32,702 nucleotides of DNA from contig JAFTZY010000061.1 in NCBI GenBank assembly GCA_017460955.1, forward strand, positions 1 through 32,702, given 5' to 3'. A program made the position numbers and the translations under genes. This DNA is from Oscillospiraceae bacterium. GTDB lineage: Bacteria; Bacillota; Clostridia; Oscillospirales; Ruminococcaceae. The first letter of the stretch is position 1, and the number at the start of each line of letters is the position of its first letter. The notes beneath the pieces were generated by a model. That model was given only the letters and a program-made list of their open reading frames with translations, had not been told where the DNA came from and ran no database searches. Shown here piece after piece: positions 1-7,368 of the stretch.

Positions 1-15
1 ACATTTCTCCGATCT

Positions 16-21
16 TGTCAA
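16..21 (-). promoter_or_regulatory. -35 hexamer of a minus-strand promoter cut by the window edge
   Basis: On the minus strand TTGACA lies at 16-21. The following 15 bases up to the edge end in AAATGT. Other promoters in this window have a 17-base spacer ending in TGTGG, so the -10 box is expected just outside position 1. It would be a second promoter in tandem with the one at 108-136, both firing left out of the window. The -10 box itself is not visible. Confidence 0.45.
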
Positions 22-107
22 GCCCTTTTTCAAACTTTTTCAAAATCTTTTTCGTGGCTCCGCTCCCCCAGCACCGGAAGTCCCCTTCCCGCTGCGACAG
101 CTCTATT

Positions 108-136
108 ATTATACCACGGCAGCGCCGGATTGTCAA
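108..136 (-). promoter_or_regulatory. sigma-A-type promoter firing leftward out of the window
   Basis: On the minus strand TTGACA (131-136) and TATAAT (108-113) are separated by exactly 17 bases, and the spacer ends in GTGG. Both hexamers are perfect consensus. Transcription would run toward position 1 into a gene or RNA outside the window. The roughly 100 bases downstream contain no convincing start codon with a ribosome binding site, so the transcript has a leader of at least 100 nt. Confidence 0.75.
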
Positions 137-300
137 GTAAAAAATCAGCAGATTTTGCGTCCGGTTTTTGGTGGATTTGCAGAGAACTTTCCTCACCCGA
201 TCGACTTCCCGGGCGAAGTTTCATATAAGGTATATAGGAAAGCTTGCCCGCGAACCGGACCGTGCCGGCAAGGAGAGCACAAAATGTCGGGAGCGGCACT

Positions 301-545
301 ATGTTCCATTACAAAATTGTGGAAAATGCGCCGTTTACGGTCACAAGTCTCAAAAGCGGTTCAACGCCGAGACGAGCTGCAGGGAAGTCCCTGCATTCCG
401 GGGCGAATGGATGTCGGACATGCGGGTCCGAAGGGCATGTCCGGCGTGTGTACGGACATGGACGGCAGGACCTCCGACTACCGGATCGCCGATTTCTATA
501 TGCCGCAGCTGGAGGTCGAATACCGCCGGCTGCCCGACCATGTTC
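301..545 (+). pseudogene. frameshifted remnant of a GyrI-like effector-binding protein
   Basis: Pieces of one GyrI-like domain (the small-molecule-binding domain of AraC/BltR-type regulators and stand-alone relatives) lie in three successive frames. Frame 1 from ATG 301 gives MFHYKIVENAPFTVTS. Frame 3 from about 348 gives RFNAETSCREVPAF.GEWM. Frame 2 from about 430 gives GVCTDMDGRTSDYRIADFY. Order and spacing match the family pattern of a Y.I...pAFtV start, an RRFN-E-S..EVP.F..EWM block and a GVC.D..G..-DY.IADfY block. The C-terminal third is not recognisable. At least two frameshifts are needed, so the gene is dead. The assignment rests on motif memory, not on an alignment. Confidence 0.6.
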
Positions 546-607
546 CGCACAATCTTGGTCTTGACACCTTCTGTCAGGCACTCACGGACGACGCCGGCGA
601 GCTCCGG

Positions 608-756
608 TTTCCTACAGGATTTCTCCATCATGCGCACGCAGGAGGGCAGGCGCTCCTTCAAGGCCGTGCCGTCAAAGCCGGAGGGGGGCGTCCTATGCAA
701 GGGACATTGCGGAAAAGTGCGGTGTGACCTACGATATGCTCCTTGGCGGATCGTGA
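608..756 (+). pseudogene. unrecognised gene remnant, C-terminal end
   Basis: Frame 3 reads FLQDFSIMRTQEGRRSFKAV up to about 690. The adjoining frame 1 reads ASYARDIAEKCGVTYDMLL and stops at 754-756. Both strings have the composition of real protein, unlike the Arg/Pro/Ser-rich shadow frames around them, and they join with one small frameshift. This suggests the C-terminal end of a decayed gene on the plus strand. The family is not recognised. It may be the tail of the GyrI-like remnant just upstream or a separate gene. The stop lies 10 bases before the end of the convergent gene at 766-1242. Confidence 0.3.
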
Positions 757-765
757 CGGCAGCGT

Positions 766-1242
766 TCACCTGTGTCCCTCCGGCGGGAGCGTCCTGATCC
801 TGACATGCTCCTCGAAGAGCCCTGCATAGCGCACCTGCATGAGGACAATGCCGCTGCGGCGCCAGATCTGCGCATCCGCCGAGGCAAGGCGCCGGGTGAG
901 ATCCTCGCACATCGGGCCCGTTTCACAGCGGCAGCGCCCGCCGTCCGCGGTGTACTCCAGCACATAGCTGCGGTACACGCCGCGGCCGTGCCGGATGATG
1001 CGGCAGCCGATGATGACGGCATCATAGCGCTCGGCATTGGCCTGGATATGCTCCTGCTCGATCGCGCAGTACACGCACAGTCCCGCCGTAACGGCGGCTG
1101 CAAGTGCCGGGAACACTGCCAGCAGGAGCATGGTCTCCGGGTAGGGGATGTACAGTGCTGCCGCAAGCTGCACTGCCACGAGCAGCACCAGCACGATCAG
1201 GGAGCGCCGGTAGAACGGCGCATCGTTGATGTTCGGTCTCAT
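766..1242 (-). CDS. small membrane protein of unknown function, possibly DUF3592-like
   Basis: The 158-residue protein has a polar N-terminus, two close hydrophobic segments (about residues 16-36 and 39-60) and a C-terminal domain rich in beta-type sequence, read as extracytoplasmic or cytoplasmic depending on topology. The pattern of two membrane segments followed by a domain containing a V..Y....G.R motif recalls DUF3592-type proteins, but this is weak. The ATG at 1242 is chosen over a longer in-frame start because GGAGG sits six bases upstream. The gene begins directly after the terminator of the tRNA operon, so expression depends on read-through or on an unseen promoter. No function is proposed. 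Confidence 0.65.
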   Translation of the reverse strand: MRPNINDAPFYRRSLIVLVLLVAVQLAAALYIPYPETMLLLAVFPALAAAVTAGLCVYCAIEQEHIQANAERYDAVIIGCRIIRHGRGVYRSYVLEYTADGGRCRCETGPMCEDLTRRLASADAQIWRRSGIVLMQVRYAGLFEEHVRIRTLPPEGHR

Positions 1243-1251
1243 AGATCCTCC

Positions 1252-1288
1252 AAAAATAAAAAGTCCCAAAGCGTAAGCTTTGGGACTT
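1252..1288 (-). terminator. intrinsic terminator of the tRNA operon
   Basis: A perfect 12-bp stem (1261-1272 with 1277-1288, loop GTAA) is followed on the minus strand by TTTATTTTT. It lies 33 bases after the tRNA-Gly gene and immediately before the ribosome binding site of the next gene. Confidence 0.9.
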
Positions 1289-1320
1289 CGACTATACCGG
1301 GAGTATTCCCCCGATACATG

Positions 1321-1396
1321 TGGAGCGGATTACGAGGCTCGAACTCGCTACCTCCACCTTGGCAAGGTGGCGCTCTACCAGATGAGCTAAATCCGC
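1321..1396 (-). tRNA. tRNA-Gly (GCC)
   Basis: A complete cloverleaf on the minus strand has acceptor stem GCGGATT/AATCCGC, D arm with GGTAGAGC, anticodon loop TTGCCAA, T arm GTTCGAG and an encoded CCA. It is the last gene of the four-tRNA operon. Confidence 0.97.
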
Positions 1397-1402
1397 ATAA
1401 TA

Positions 1403-1478
<76 letters not shown>

Positions 1479-1480
1479 AT

Positions 1481-1557
1481 TGGCGACCCGGATGAGACTC
1501 GAACTCACGACCTCCGCCGTGACAGGGCGGCGTTCTAACCAACTGAACTACCGGGCC
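1481..1557 (-). tRNA. tRNA-Asp (GTC)
   Basis: A complete cloverleaf on the minus strand has anticodon loop CTGTCAC, a T arm with GTTCGAG, acceptor stem GGCCCGG/CCGGGTC with one G-T pair, and an encoded CCA. Confidence 0.97.
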
Positions 1558-1564
1558 ATGGAAA

Positions 1565-1640
1565 TGGTGGGGACTACAGGGCTCGAACCTGTGACCCTCT
1601 GCTTGTAAGGCAGATGCTCTCCCAGCTGAGCTAAACCCCC
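1565..1640 (-). tRNA. tRNA-Val (TAC)
   Basis: A complete cloverleaf on the minus strand has anticodon loop CTTACAA, T arm GTTCGAG, acceptor stem GGGGGTT/AGTCCCC with G-T pairs, and an encoded CCA. It is the first gene of the operon after the promoter at 1687-1715. Confidence 0.97.
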
Positions 1641-1686
1641 ACCGTATATCCGCCGCTTTCGGACTTTCGTTCCTTGCGACTATTAC

Positions 1687-1715
1687 AGTATACCACAACT
1701 CGATGCGTTTGTCAA
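1687..1715 (-). promoter_or_regulatory. tRNA operon promoter
   Basis: On the minus strand TTGACA (1710-1715) and TATACT (1687-1692) have a 17-base spacer ending in TTGTGG. It lies about 45 bases upstream of tRNA-Val. This near-consensus promoter fits a stable-RNA operon. Confidence 0.9.
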
Positions 1716-1744
1716 CACTTTTTTTCAAAAAATTACGGCTTTGT

Positions 1745-1885
1745 GAAAGCTGCACATCCGGAGGTTCTCAAAATTGTGGAATTTGTGGATATGGGGATGG
1801 GCTCTTCAGGAGGTTGAAACTTGATAGGTCCCTTGTGGGGGCTCCGCCCCCGGCGGGGTTCTCTTGATTTGTAAGTTTTACTTCA
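1745..1885. other. non-coding stretch left of the inverted repeat
   Basis: No gene is seen. A GGGGGC-TCC-GCCCCC hairpin at about 1838-1853 is the only clear structure. The open frames crossing this stretch lack ribosome binding sites and recognisable protein patterns. Confidence 0.5.
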
Positions 1886-2258
1886 CCCCCTCTGCACTCC
1901 GCTTTTAAAGCGGTAAGGGAGAGCGAGTCCTTCGGTGACGGGCTACTGTTCGACCAAATTTCGTGCCACAATAAGACCTGGGCGCGTTCGCTGGTGGAAT
2001 GCATACTAAACTTGTTAGCATAGTGCCAGGCGAACCAGGTGCGTATGCGCGTAAGGTTTGCAGAAAGAAGAGGACTTCTCACACCCAAAGCACCTATCGG
2101 AAAGCGCACCTTGTTCGCCTGGCACTGCGCCAACAATCAAAGGATGCATCCTCCGGAGAACGCGCTTAGGTTTTAGTAAGCCGGGGAACTCGGCCAAAAG
2201 GTAGGCCTTCACCGAAGAACTGTCTCCCCCTATTCGCTTAAAAGCAGGTGCAGGGCGG
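1886..2258. repeat. large imperfect inverted repeat, arms of about 155 bp
   Basis: The left arm (1886-2043) and the reverse complement of the right arm (2105-2258) align over their full length with scattered substitutions and a few one-base gaps. Shared blocks include CTGCAC, GCTTTTAAGCG, TTCGGTGA, GGCGCGTTC, GGATGCAT and, next to the loop, GTGCCAGGCGAAC followed by AGGTGCG. The 61-base centre (2044-2104) is unpaired between the arms. The innermost block is 22 bp with one mismatch (2022-2043 with 2105-2126). It may be two head-to-head copies of a short repeat, a miniature inverted-repeat element, or the gene for a long hairpin RNA. The open frames across it are not convincing proteins. No target-site duplication was recognised. 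Confidence 0.75.
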
Positions 2259-2366
2259 CAGCCCTGCTGCACGGAGTCCAGAGGGGCGGGCAATCGCCCC
2301 TCTGGTCGGGGGTGGCGGGTGCTCCCGCCTAAAGATGGCACAGGAGGGGGCCGAAGGCCCCCTCCC
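2250..2366. repeat. cluster of GC-rich perfect hairpins
   Basis: Consecutive short palindromes occur here: GCAGGGC/GCCCTGC at about 2250-2267, an 11-bp stem CCAGAGGGGCG/CGCCCCTCTGG at 2278-2305, GGCGGG/CCCGCC at about 2313-2328, and GGAGGGGGCC/GGCCCCCTCC at 2343-2365. None is followed by a good T-run on either strand. They lie beside the large inverted repeat and may belong to it. No gene is seen between 2258 and 2456. Confidence 0.6.
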
Positions 2367-2410
2367 AAGACCTCTCAAATTTGAGAAATCCACCTCCCCC
2401 GCAATTTAGT

Positions 2411-2456
2411 GAAGAGAGAAAGCCCCCTGTCGGGGGCCTTGGGGGCTCACGCCCCC
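2411..2456 (-). terminator. tandem hairpins terminating the recG unit
   Basis: Directly after the recG stop, the minus strand forms GGGGGC/GCCCCC stems at 2441-2456 and again at 2422-2437. The second is followed by TTTCTCTC. The T-run is interrupted, so efficiency is uncertain. Confidence 0.6.
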
Positions 2457-4496
2457 TCAGTTGAGCCCATTCTCTCCATATCTCGCAAACAGCCGCACAA
2501 TGTCCATGTACAGGGCGTGGTGCTCCTCCATTTGCAGGTCCGGGTCCTTCCCGAGCAGCCCCTCCCCCGCCTCCTGCACATCATGCAGAAGCTGCGTGTC
2601 CGCAAGGCTCCCGAGCTTCAGGGGCGGCAGGCCGTGCTGCATGCTCCCGAAGAAATCGCCCGGGCCGCGCAGCTCCAGATCCGCCTGCGCCACCGCAAAC
2701 CCATCGGTCGTGCTGCTGAGCAGACGCAGACGCTTGCGGCTCTCCTCCGTGGCATGCTCCGTCACGAGGATGCAGTAGCTCTGTGCGCTGCTGCGTCCTA
2801 CGCGCCCGCGCAGCTGATGGAGCTGGGACAGTCCGAAGCGCTCGGCATCCTCCACCATCATCACCGTGGCATTCGGCACGTCCACTCCGACCTCCACCAC
2901 GGTCGTACACACGAGCACATCGGTCCCGTGTGCGCGGAAGCGCTCCATCGCTTCGTCCTTTTCCGCCGCCGTCATCTGCCCGTGCAGGATGCCGGTGCGA
3001 AAGTCTCTGAGGGCGCCCTTTCCGATCTCTTCCGCGTACTTCGTCACCGCCCGCAGGTCGCTCTCCCCCTCTTCAATGGCGGGGCAGACGATGTAGGCCT
3101 GGTGTCCCTTCTTCAGCTCCCCGATCATGAACTGCATGGCACGCTCCCGGAGCTTTCCCGTGACCGCATAGGTCTGCACCGGCAGCCGTCCGGCGGGCAG
3201 CTCATCGAGCACGGACACGTCCAGATCCCCGTACACCATCAGAGCCAGCGTGCGCGGGATGGGCGTGGCGGACATGACCAGCTTGTGCGGCACCCCGCCC
3301 TTTTCGGCAAGTGCGGTGCGCTGTGCCACGCCGAAGCGGTGCTGCTCATCGGTGATGACAAGGCCGAGCCCGGCATATTCCACAGCCTTCTGGAAAATGG
3401 CATGCGTCCCCACGATCACCTGGGCGCTCCCGTCGGCGATCGCCCCGGTGCATTCCCGTTTTTCCTTCGCCTTCATCGAGCCCGTGAGGAGCACGACCCG
3501 GATGCCAAGGGGGGTGAGAAATTCCGACAGTGTGGCAAAATGCTGCCCCGCCAAGATCTCCGTGGGTGCCATCAGGGCGCACTGGAAGCCCCCCTGCACG
3601 CACAGGGCACATGCGGCCGCTGCCACGGCGGTCTTGCCGCTGCCGACATCCCCCTGCAGTAGTCGGTTCATGGGTCTGCCGGAGAGGAGATCCCCGCGGA
3701 TCTCATCGATCGCCCGCCGCTGCGCCGCCGTGGGGGTGAAGGGCAGGCTTTCAAGGAAGGCGCTTATCTGCGCAGTCTCCGGGACGGGGTAGGCGCTTTC
3801 GCCCCCCGCACGCCGGCGCAGCAGGCGCAGTCCGAGCCAGAGCCGGAGCATCTCCTCAAAGGCAAGGCGGTGCCGGGCGTTTTCTGCCTCCTCCATGCTC
3901 TCGGGCTGGTGGATGCCGTGCAGGGCGTGGGGGAGCGCACACAGGCCGTAGCGATGCCGGAGCGCGGGCGGCAGGGTCTCGAAGGGGGCCTCGTCCATCA
4001 TTTGCAGGGCATCCTTGATGTTCGTGCGCACCATGGCACTGGTCAGTCCCGCAGTCTGGGGGTAGATCGCTTCAATGGCCGCATCGCTCTCCCGGTGGAT
4101 GAGGGGGGCGGTGATCTCCCGGTGGGAGGCGGGACCCGTGATCTTCCCGAACATCGAATAGGTCCTGCCGACCTCGAGCGCCCGGAAGCCGTAGACATTG
4201 TTGAAAATGCGCACGGTCACGGGCGTCCCCTCCCCGTCCTGCGCCTCGAGCGTGAAGATGGTCAGTCCCCCTCTGGCATAGACGGGGCGTTTCTTTTCAA
4301 GGATCGTGACGCGGATGACGGCCTGGACATCCTCCGGGACCTCGGCTGCCGGCTGCGGGTCGCGGTAATCGCGGTAGGTGCGGGGCAGGTAGCACAGAAG
4401 GTCATAGGGGGTCTGTACGCCCACGCTCTCATAGATCGCACTGCGCTTGGCACCGACACCCCGCAGGGTGCCGATGGGCTGGAACAGCCGGTTCAT
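2457..4496 (-). CDS. recG: ATP-dependent DNA helicase RecG
   Basis: A monomeric superfamily-2 helicase that remodels stalled replication forks and branch-migrates Holliday junctions. The 679-residue protein has the usual length and order: an N-terminal wedge/OB domain (about residues 1-230), then two helicase domains. Motifs seen are Walker A GDVGSGKT (282-289), the box DEQH followed by RFGV (383-390), SATPIPRT (409-416) and a late QLRGRVGR motif VI. The ATG at 4496 has GGAGGTGGAG just upstream. It is the last gene of the yloU-fakA-recG run, 85 bases after fakA, with a GC-rich hairpin in the gap that may lower its transcription. Confidence 0.97.
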   Translation of the reverse strand: MNRLFQPIGTLRGVGAKRSAIYESVGVQTPYDLLCYLPRTYRDYRDPQPAAEVPEDVQAVIRVTILEKKRPVYARGGLTIFTLEAQDGEGTPVTVRIFNNVYGFRALEVGRTYSMFGKITGPASHREITAPLIHRESDAAIEAIYPQTAGLTSAMVRTNIKDALQMMDEAPFETLPPALRHRYGLCALPHALHGIHQPESMEEAENARHRLAFEEMLRLWLGLRLLRRRAGGESAYPVPETAQISAFLESLPFTPTAAQRRAIDEIRGDLLSGRPMNRLLQGDVGSGKTAVAAAACALCVQGGFQCALMAPTEILAGQHFATLSEFLTPLGIRVVLLTGSMKAKEKRECTGAIADGSAQVIVGTHAIFQKAVEYAGLGLVITDEQHRFGVAQRTALAEKGGVPHKLVMSATPIPRTLALMVYGDLDVSVLDELPAGRLPVQTYAVTGKLRERAMQFMIGELKKGHQAYIVCPAIEEGESDLRAVTKYAEEIGKGALRDFRTGILHGQMTAAEKDEAMERFRAHGTDVLVCTTVVEVGVDVPNATVMMVEDAERFGLSQLHQLRGRVGRSSAQSYCILVTEHATEESRKRLRLLSSTTDGFAVAQADLELRGPGDFFGSMQHGLPPLKLGSLADTQLLHDVQEAGEGLLGKDPDLQMEEHHALYMDIVRLFARYGENGLN

Positions 4497-4525
4497 AGCT
4501 CCACCTCCATGGTCTGCTTATATAG

Positions 4526-4557
4526 TAGAAACAGCCCCCGCCCGGGATGGGCGGGGG
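4526..4557 (-). terminator. hairpin between fakA and recG, possible partial terminator
   Basis: GCCCCCGCCC (4534-4543) pairs with GGGCGGGGG (4549-4557) around a five-base loop. On the minus strand it is followed by CTGTTTCT. The weak T-run suggests a leaky terminator or an mRNA-processing element that sets fakA above recG. Confidence 0.5.
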
Positions 4558-4581
4558 TCGTGGGAAAGCCGGGGTGCGGGA

Positions 4582-6237
4582 TCATTCCGCAGCAATGATA
4601 TAGTAATACACGGGCTGGCCGCCGTTGACCAGCATGATCTCCAGCCGGTCGCCGTACTTCTCCTGCAAGCGGGTATGGAGACGTTCTGCCGTTTCCTCAT
4701 CGACATCGGCACCGTAGGTCACCGTCAAAAAGCCCGTATCGCCGTTCACCATGCGCTTGCACAGCTTATAGGCGGCCTTGTTGAGCTCGCGCTCTGTGAA
4801 GGCAAGGCGGCCGTTTTCGAGGGCAAGCACCTCCCCCTTGCGGATGGTGTGGCCGTCGATCTCGGAATCGCGTGCCGCAAAGGTGATCTGTCCCGTGGAC
4901 ACCTTCTCAAAGGCGCGTGTCATGGCGATGCGGTTGCCCTCGGCATCAAGGGTCTCATCGAAGGCGAGCATAGCGGACATGCCCTGCGGGATCGTGCGGG
5001 TCTGGAGCACGAGCACATTGCGGTCGGCAAGGCTCACGGCCTGCTCGGCTGCCATAATGATGTTCTTGTTGTTGGGCAGAACAAAGACATTCTTTGCCGG
5101 GGTGGCATGGATGGCCTTGAGGATGTCCTCCGTGGACGGATTCATGGTCTGGCCGCCCTTGACCACATGGTTGACGCCCAGTTCCCGGAACATGTTCTCG
5201 AGTCCCTCACCGGCAGCCACGGCCACAAAGCCGAAGGTCTGCTCGGGCTCGGCGCGGACATAGTCCTCATCGGCAGCGGCATTCTGTGCCTCGCGGACAC
5301 GTCCTGCATGCTGGATGCGCATATTCTCCACCTTGGGCTTGGGCTCATTGACGAACTGGCCGAATTCCAGCGCCTTCTGGAGGGCAAGGCCGGGATTGTC
5401 CGTATGCACATGCACCTTGATGATCTCGTCATCATCCACGACAACGACGCAGTCACCGATGGTCTCCAGATAGGCCCGCAGCTTGAACGGATCCGGGCAG
5501 TCCTTCTTCTTTTCCACGATGAATTCCGTGCAGTAGGTGAAGGTGATCTCCTCCTCGAGATCGACCCTGCCGATGGCAACGGATTCCTGTGCCGCCTTCT
5601 GTACGGGCTCCTCGGCCTGAGCGGGGGCCTCGCCCTTAAACACGGCGAGCATGGCGTTCCACACGGTCACAAGGCCCTTGCCGCCGGCATCGACCACGCC
5701 GGCCTTTTTCAGAATGGGCAGCTGCTCGGGGGTCTGTGCGAGTGCTTCCTCGGCAGCGGCGCACGCCTGCTCCCAGACGACGACGGGGTCACTCTGCTCC
5801 TGTGCCGTGCGCTGTGCCTTCTGGGCACCCATGCGGGACACGGTGAGGATGGTGCCCTCGGTGGGCTTCATCACGGATTTGTAGGCGGCCTGTACGCCGA
5901 TCTCCAGCGCATTGGCCACATCCCGGCCGTCGGCCTCCTCAAGGCCTGCCATGCCCTTGGCAAAGCCGCGGAAGAGCAGGGAGAGGATGACACCGGAATT
6001 GCCTCTGGCGCCGCGGAGCATGGCGGAGGCGGCCTTTTCGGCGACCTCGGACACGGCCGCGTCATCGCTCATGACGCTCAGCTCCCGGCGGGCGGCAGTC
6101 ATGGTCATGGACATATTGGTACCCGTATCCCCGTCGGGAACGGGATAGACATTGAGCTCATCAATGGCCTTGCGGTTCTTCTCAATGGTCACTGCGGCGG
6201 AGCACAGTGCGGTTTTCAAAAGCTTGCCATTCATCAT
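4582..6237 (-). CDS. fakA: DAK2-domain protein FakA/YloV, fatty acid kinase subunit
   Basis: The 551-residue protein resembles FakA, the ATP-binding subunit that phosphorylates fatty acids held by a FakB (DegV-family) partner so they can enter phospholipid synthesis. The N-terminal DAK2/DhaL-type domain carries the metal-nucleotide signature DGDTGTNM (35-42) and a GARGNSGV segment. The C-terminal half contains VHVHTDNPG, typical of the YloV family. No FakB gene lies in this window. AGGAGG at 6251-6256 favours the first of two adjacent ATG codons. It follows yloU by 30 bases, the conserved Firmicute order, and shares the promoter at 6658-6686. Confidence 0.92.
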   Translation of the reverse strand: MMNGKLLKTALCSAAVTIEKNRKAIDELNVYPVPDGDTGTNMSMTMTAARRELSVMSDDAAVSEVAEKAASAMLRGARGNSGVILSLLFRGFAKGMAGLEEADGRDVANALEIGVQAAYKSVMKPTEGTILTVSRMGAQKAQRTAQEQSDPVVVWEQACAAAEEALAQTPEQLPILKKAGVVDAGGKGLVTVWNAMLAVFKGEAPAQAEEPVQKAAQESVAIGRVDLEEEITFTYCTEFIVEKKKDCPDPFKLRAYLETIGDCVVVVDDDEIIKVHVHTDNPGLALQKALEFGQFVNEPKPKVENMRIQHAGRVREAQNAAADEDYVRAEPEQTFGFVAVAAGEGLENMFRELGVNHVVKGGQTMNPSTEDILKAIHATPAKNVFVLPNNKNIIMAAEQAVSLADRNVLVLQTRTIPQGMSAMLAFDETLDAEGNRIAMTRAFEKVSTGQITFAARDSEIDGHTIRKGEVLALENGRLAFTERELNKAAYKLCKRMVNGDTGFLTVTYGADVDEETAERLHTRLQEKYGDRLEIMLVNGGQPVYYYIIAAE

Positions 6238-6267
6238 ATTCTATCTGTATCCTCCTGCTGATCACTG

Positions 6268-6612
6268 TTACGGCTCGACGACTTCATCCACATAGACGCG
6301 GACATGGGATACGGGGAGCTGCAATGCATCCTCGACCGCAAATTCCACCTTATGCATCAGAGCACGCACCACGGCGGGGATGTTCACGCCGTAGACGACC
6401 TTGACGTGGATGGTTATAATGAGCTTTCCGTCCCGTGTCAGGATCGAGACCGGACTGCGCCGGCCGCCCGCGAGCATCTCCGTCAGGCTCGGCTGTGCAA
6501 AGCCGGCCACACCGAAGCTCTGCAGTACGGTCTGCTCGGTGAGCTGCTTGACATAGAGCTCGGAAACGGTGATCTTGCCGATGTGATTCTCTAACGTTAA
6601 CATATCTGCCAT
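6268..6612 (-). CDS. yloU: Asp23/Gls24 family protein YloU
   Basis: A small Asp23/Gls24-family (DUF322) protein, usually encoded directly upstream of fakA and thought to act at the membrane in envelope stress. The family pattern is clear: LENHIGKITVSE near the N-terminus, a GVAGF loop, then IHVKVVYGVNIPAVV and a final VHVRVYVDEVV strand. The start is placed at ATG 6612 (114 residues). A second ATG at 6603 is possible, because the AAGGAAAGG ribosome binding site sits very close to the first. A TTGTAA-17-TATAAT promoter lies about 45 bases upstream. Confidence 0.9.
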   Translation of the reverse strand: MADMLTLENHIGKITVSELYVKQLTEQTVLQSFGVAGFAQPSLTEMLAGGRRSPVSILTRDGKLIITIHVKVVYGVNIPAVVRALMHKVEFAVEDALQLPVSHVRVYVDEVVEP

Positions 6613-6657
6613 CCTTTCCTTGCACCTGCGCTGCCGTATTCCGGCACGCTCTTTTTT

Positions 6658-6686
6658 ATTATAACACATTCCGTTCCGGATTACAA
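6658..6686 (-). promoter_or_regulatory. promoter of yloU-fakA-recG
   Basis: On the minus strand TTGTAA (6681-6686) and TATAAT (6658-6663) are spaced by 17 bases, and the spacer ends in AATGTGT. It is the only promoter seen for this three-gene unit. Confidence 0.85.
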
Positions 6687-6708
6687 GCCCCTATTTGCGT
6701 TTTTTCAG

Positions 6709-6737
6709 AAAAAAGAAGGAGGCATCGTGCCTCCTTC
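6709..6737 (-). terminator. intrinsic terminator of the rmuC-nadC-lipoprotein unit
   Basis: A perfect 10-bp stem GAAGGAGGCA/TGCCTCCTTC (6715-6724 with 6728-6737, loop TCG) is followed on the minus strand by six Ts. It lies just after the lipoprotein stop codon. Confidence 0.92.
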
Positions 6738-6742
6738 ACAGG

Positions 6743-7357
6743 TCATTCCGTTACCGTAATGGTGCCGTCCTCCCAGGTCACGGCATTCTCATCGCCGAAG
6801 TTGTGCGTATCACTGCTCCAGACATGGGGCAGCTCCGCCAAGGACATGTCCGCATACCGGATCTCGTACACGTCCCCTGCCTTGGCATCGCCGGGCAGCT
6901 TGACATTCAGCACGATCATGCACCCCGTATCCGTGCTTTCCTCCACGCCGCTGGTCCATGCCGTCCACATGAAATGCTCCTCGTCATTGATGCTCTCATA
7001 CACCGGCATGGTCACATCGGGGTTCTCCTCATCCTTTTCAAAGGTGCAGCGGCTGTCCATGATGATGCCCCACTCGGCATAGGTGATGCCGGGATTCTGC
7101 GTCAGTGTCACCGGGATCTTCACGGTGTTGTCCTGCGCCGCAAGTTCCTCCTCGGTGACCTCGGCACTCCCCACCTGCACATGGATCCCGTCGCCGGAGG
7201 GCTGTGCCTGCGCACTCTCCTCCTGCGTCTCCTCCTGCTGTGCCTGCGTGGGTGCCTCCTCGGGCGGTGTCAGCTTTTCCTCCTCCTGATTGCAGCCGGC
7301 AAGGCTCACGGCCCCGAGCATGAGCATGCACAGAAGGGCCCCTTTCCAAAGCTTCAT
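6743..7357 (-). CDS. lipoprotein with a cohesin-like domain
   Basis: The 204-residue protein has a signal peptide ending in the lipobox LAGC (Cys22), then an acidic Pro/Gln/Glu-rich linker (about 23-60). A single domain of about 140 residues follows. It begins VQVGSAEVTEEE and VKIPVTLTQNPGI, and closes with KAGDVYEIRYADM and GTITV. This is the strand layout of cohesin modules (type-I-like V.V....G..V.VPVTL.NNPG..). Cohesins bind dockerins in cellulosome and surface assemblies of Ruminococcus, but a lipid-anchored cohesin-like domain can also be a general adhesion fold. No dockerin is seen here. It starts 11 bases after nadC with its own GGAGG site. The cohesin call is inference from pattern. 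Confidence 0.65.
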   Translation of the reverse strand: MKLWKGALLCMLMLGAVSLAGCNQEEEKLTPPEEAPTQAQQEETQEESAQAQPSGDGIHVQVGSAEVTEEELAAQDNTVKIPVTLTQNPGITYAEWGIIMDSRCTFEKDEENPDVTMPVYESINDEEHFMWTAWTSGVEESTDTGCMIVLNVKLPGDAKAGDVYEIRYADMSLAELPHVWSSDTHNFGDENAVTWEDGTITVTE

Positions 7358-7368
7358 GGTATTCCTCC

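Noticed and set aside
1768-2368. Two overlapping minus-strand open frames across the inverted repeat
   Set aside because: They have no ribosome binding sites or recognisable families. The frames run through both arms of a palindromic structure, so they are probably not genes.
4447-6261. Long plus-strand frame opposite fakA
   Set aside because: It is an antisense shadow. FakA on the minus strand has clear motifs, a ribosome binding site and conserved neighbours.
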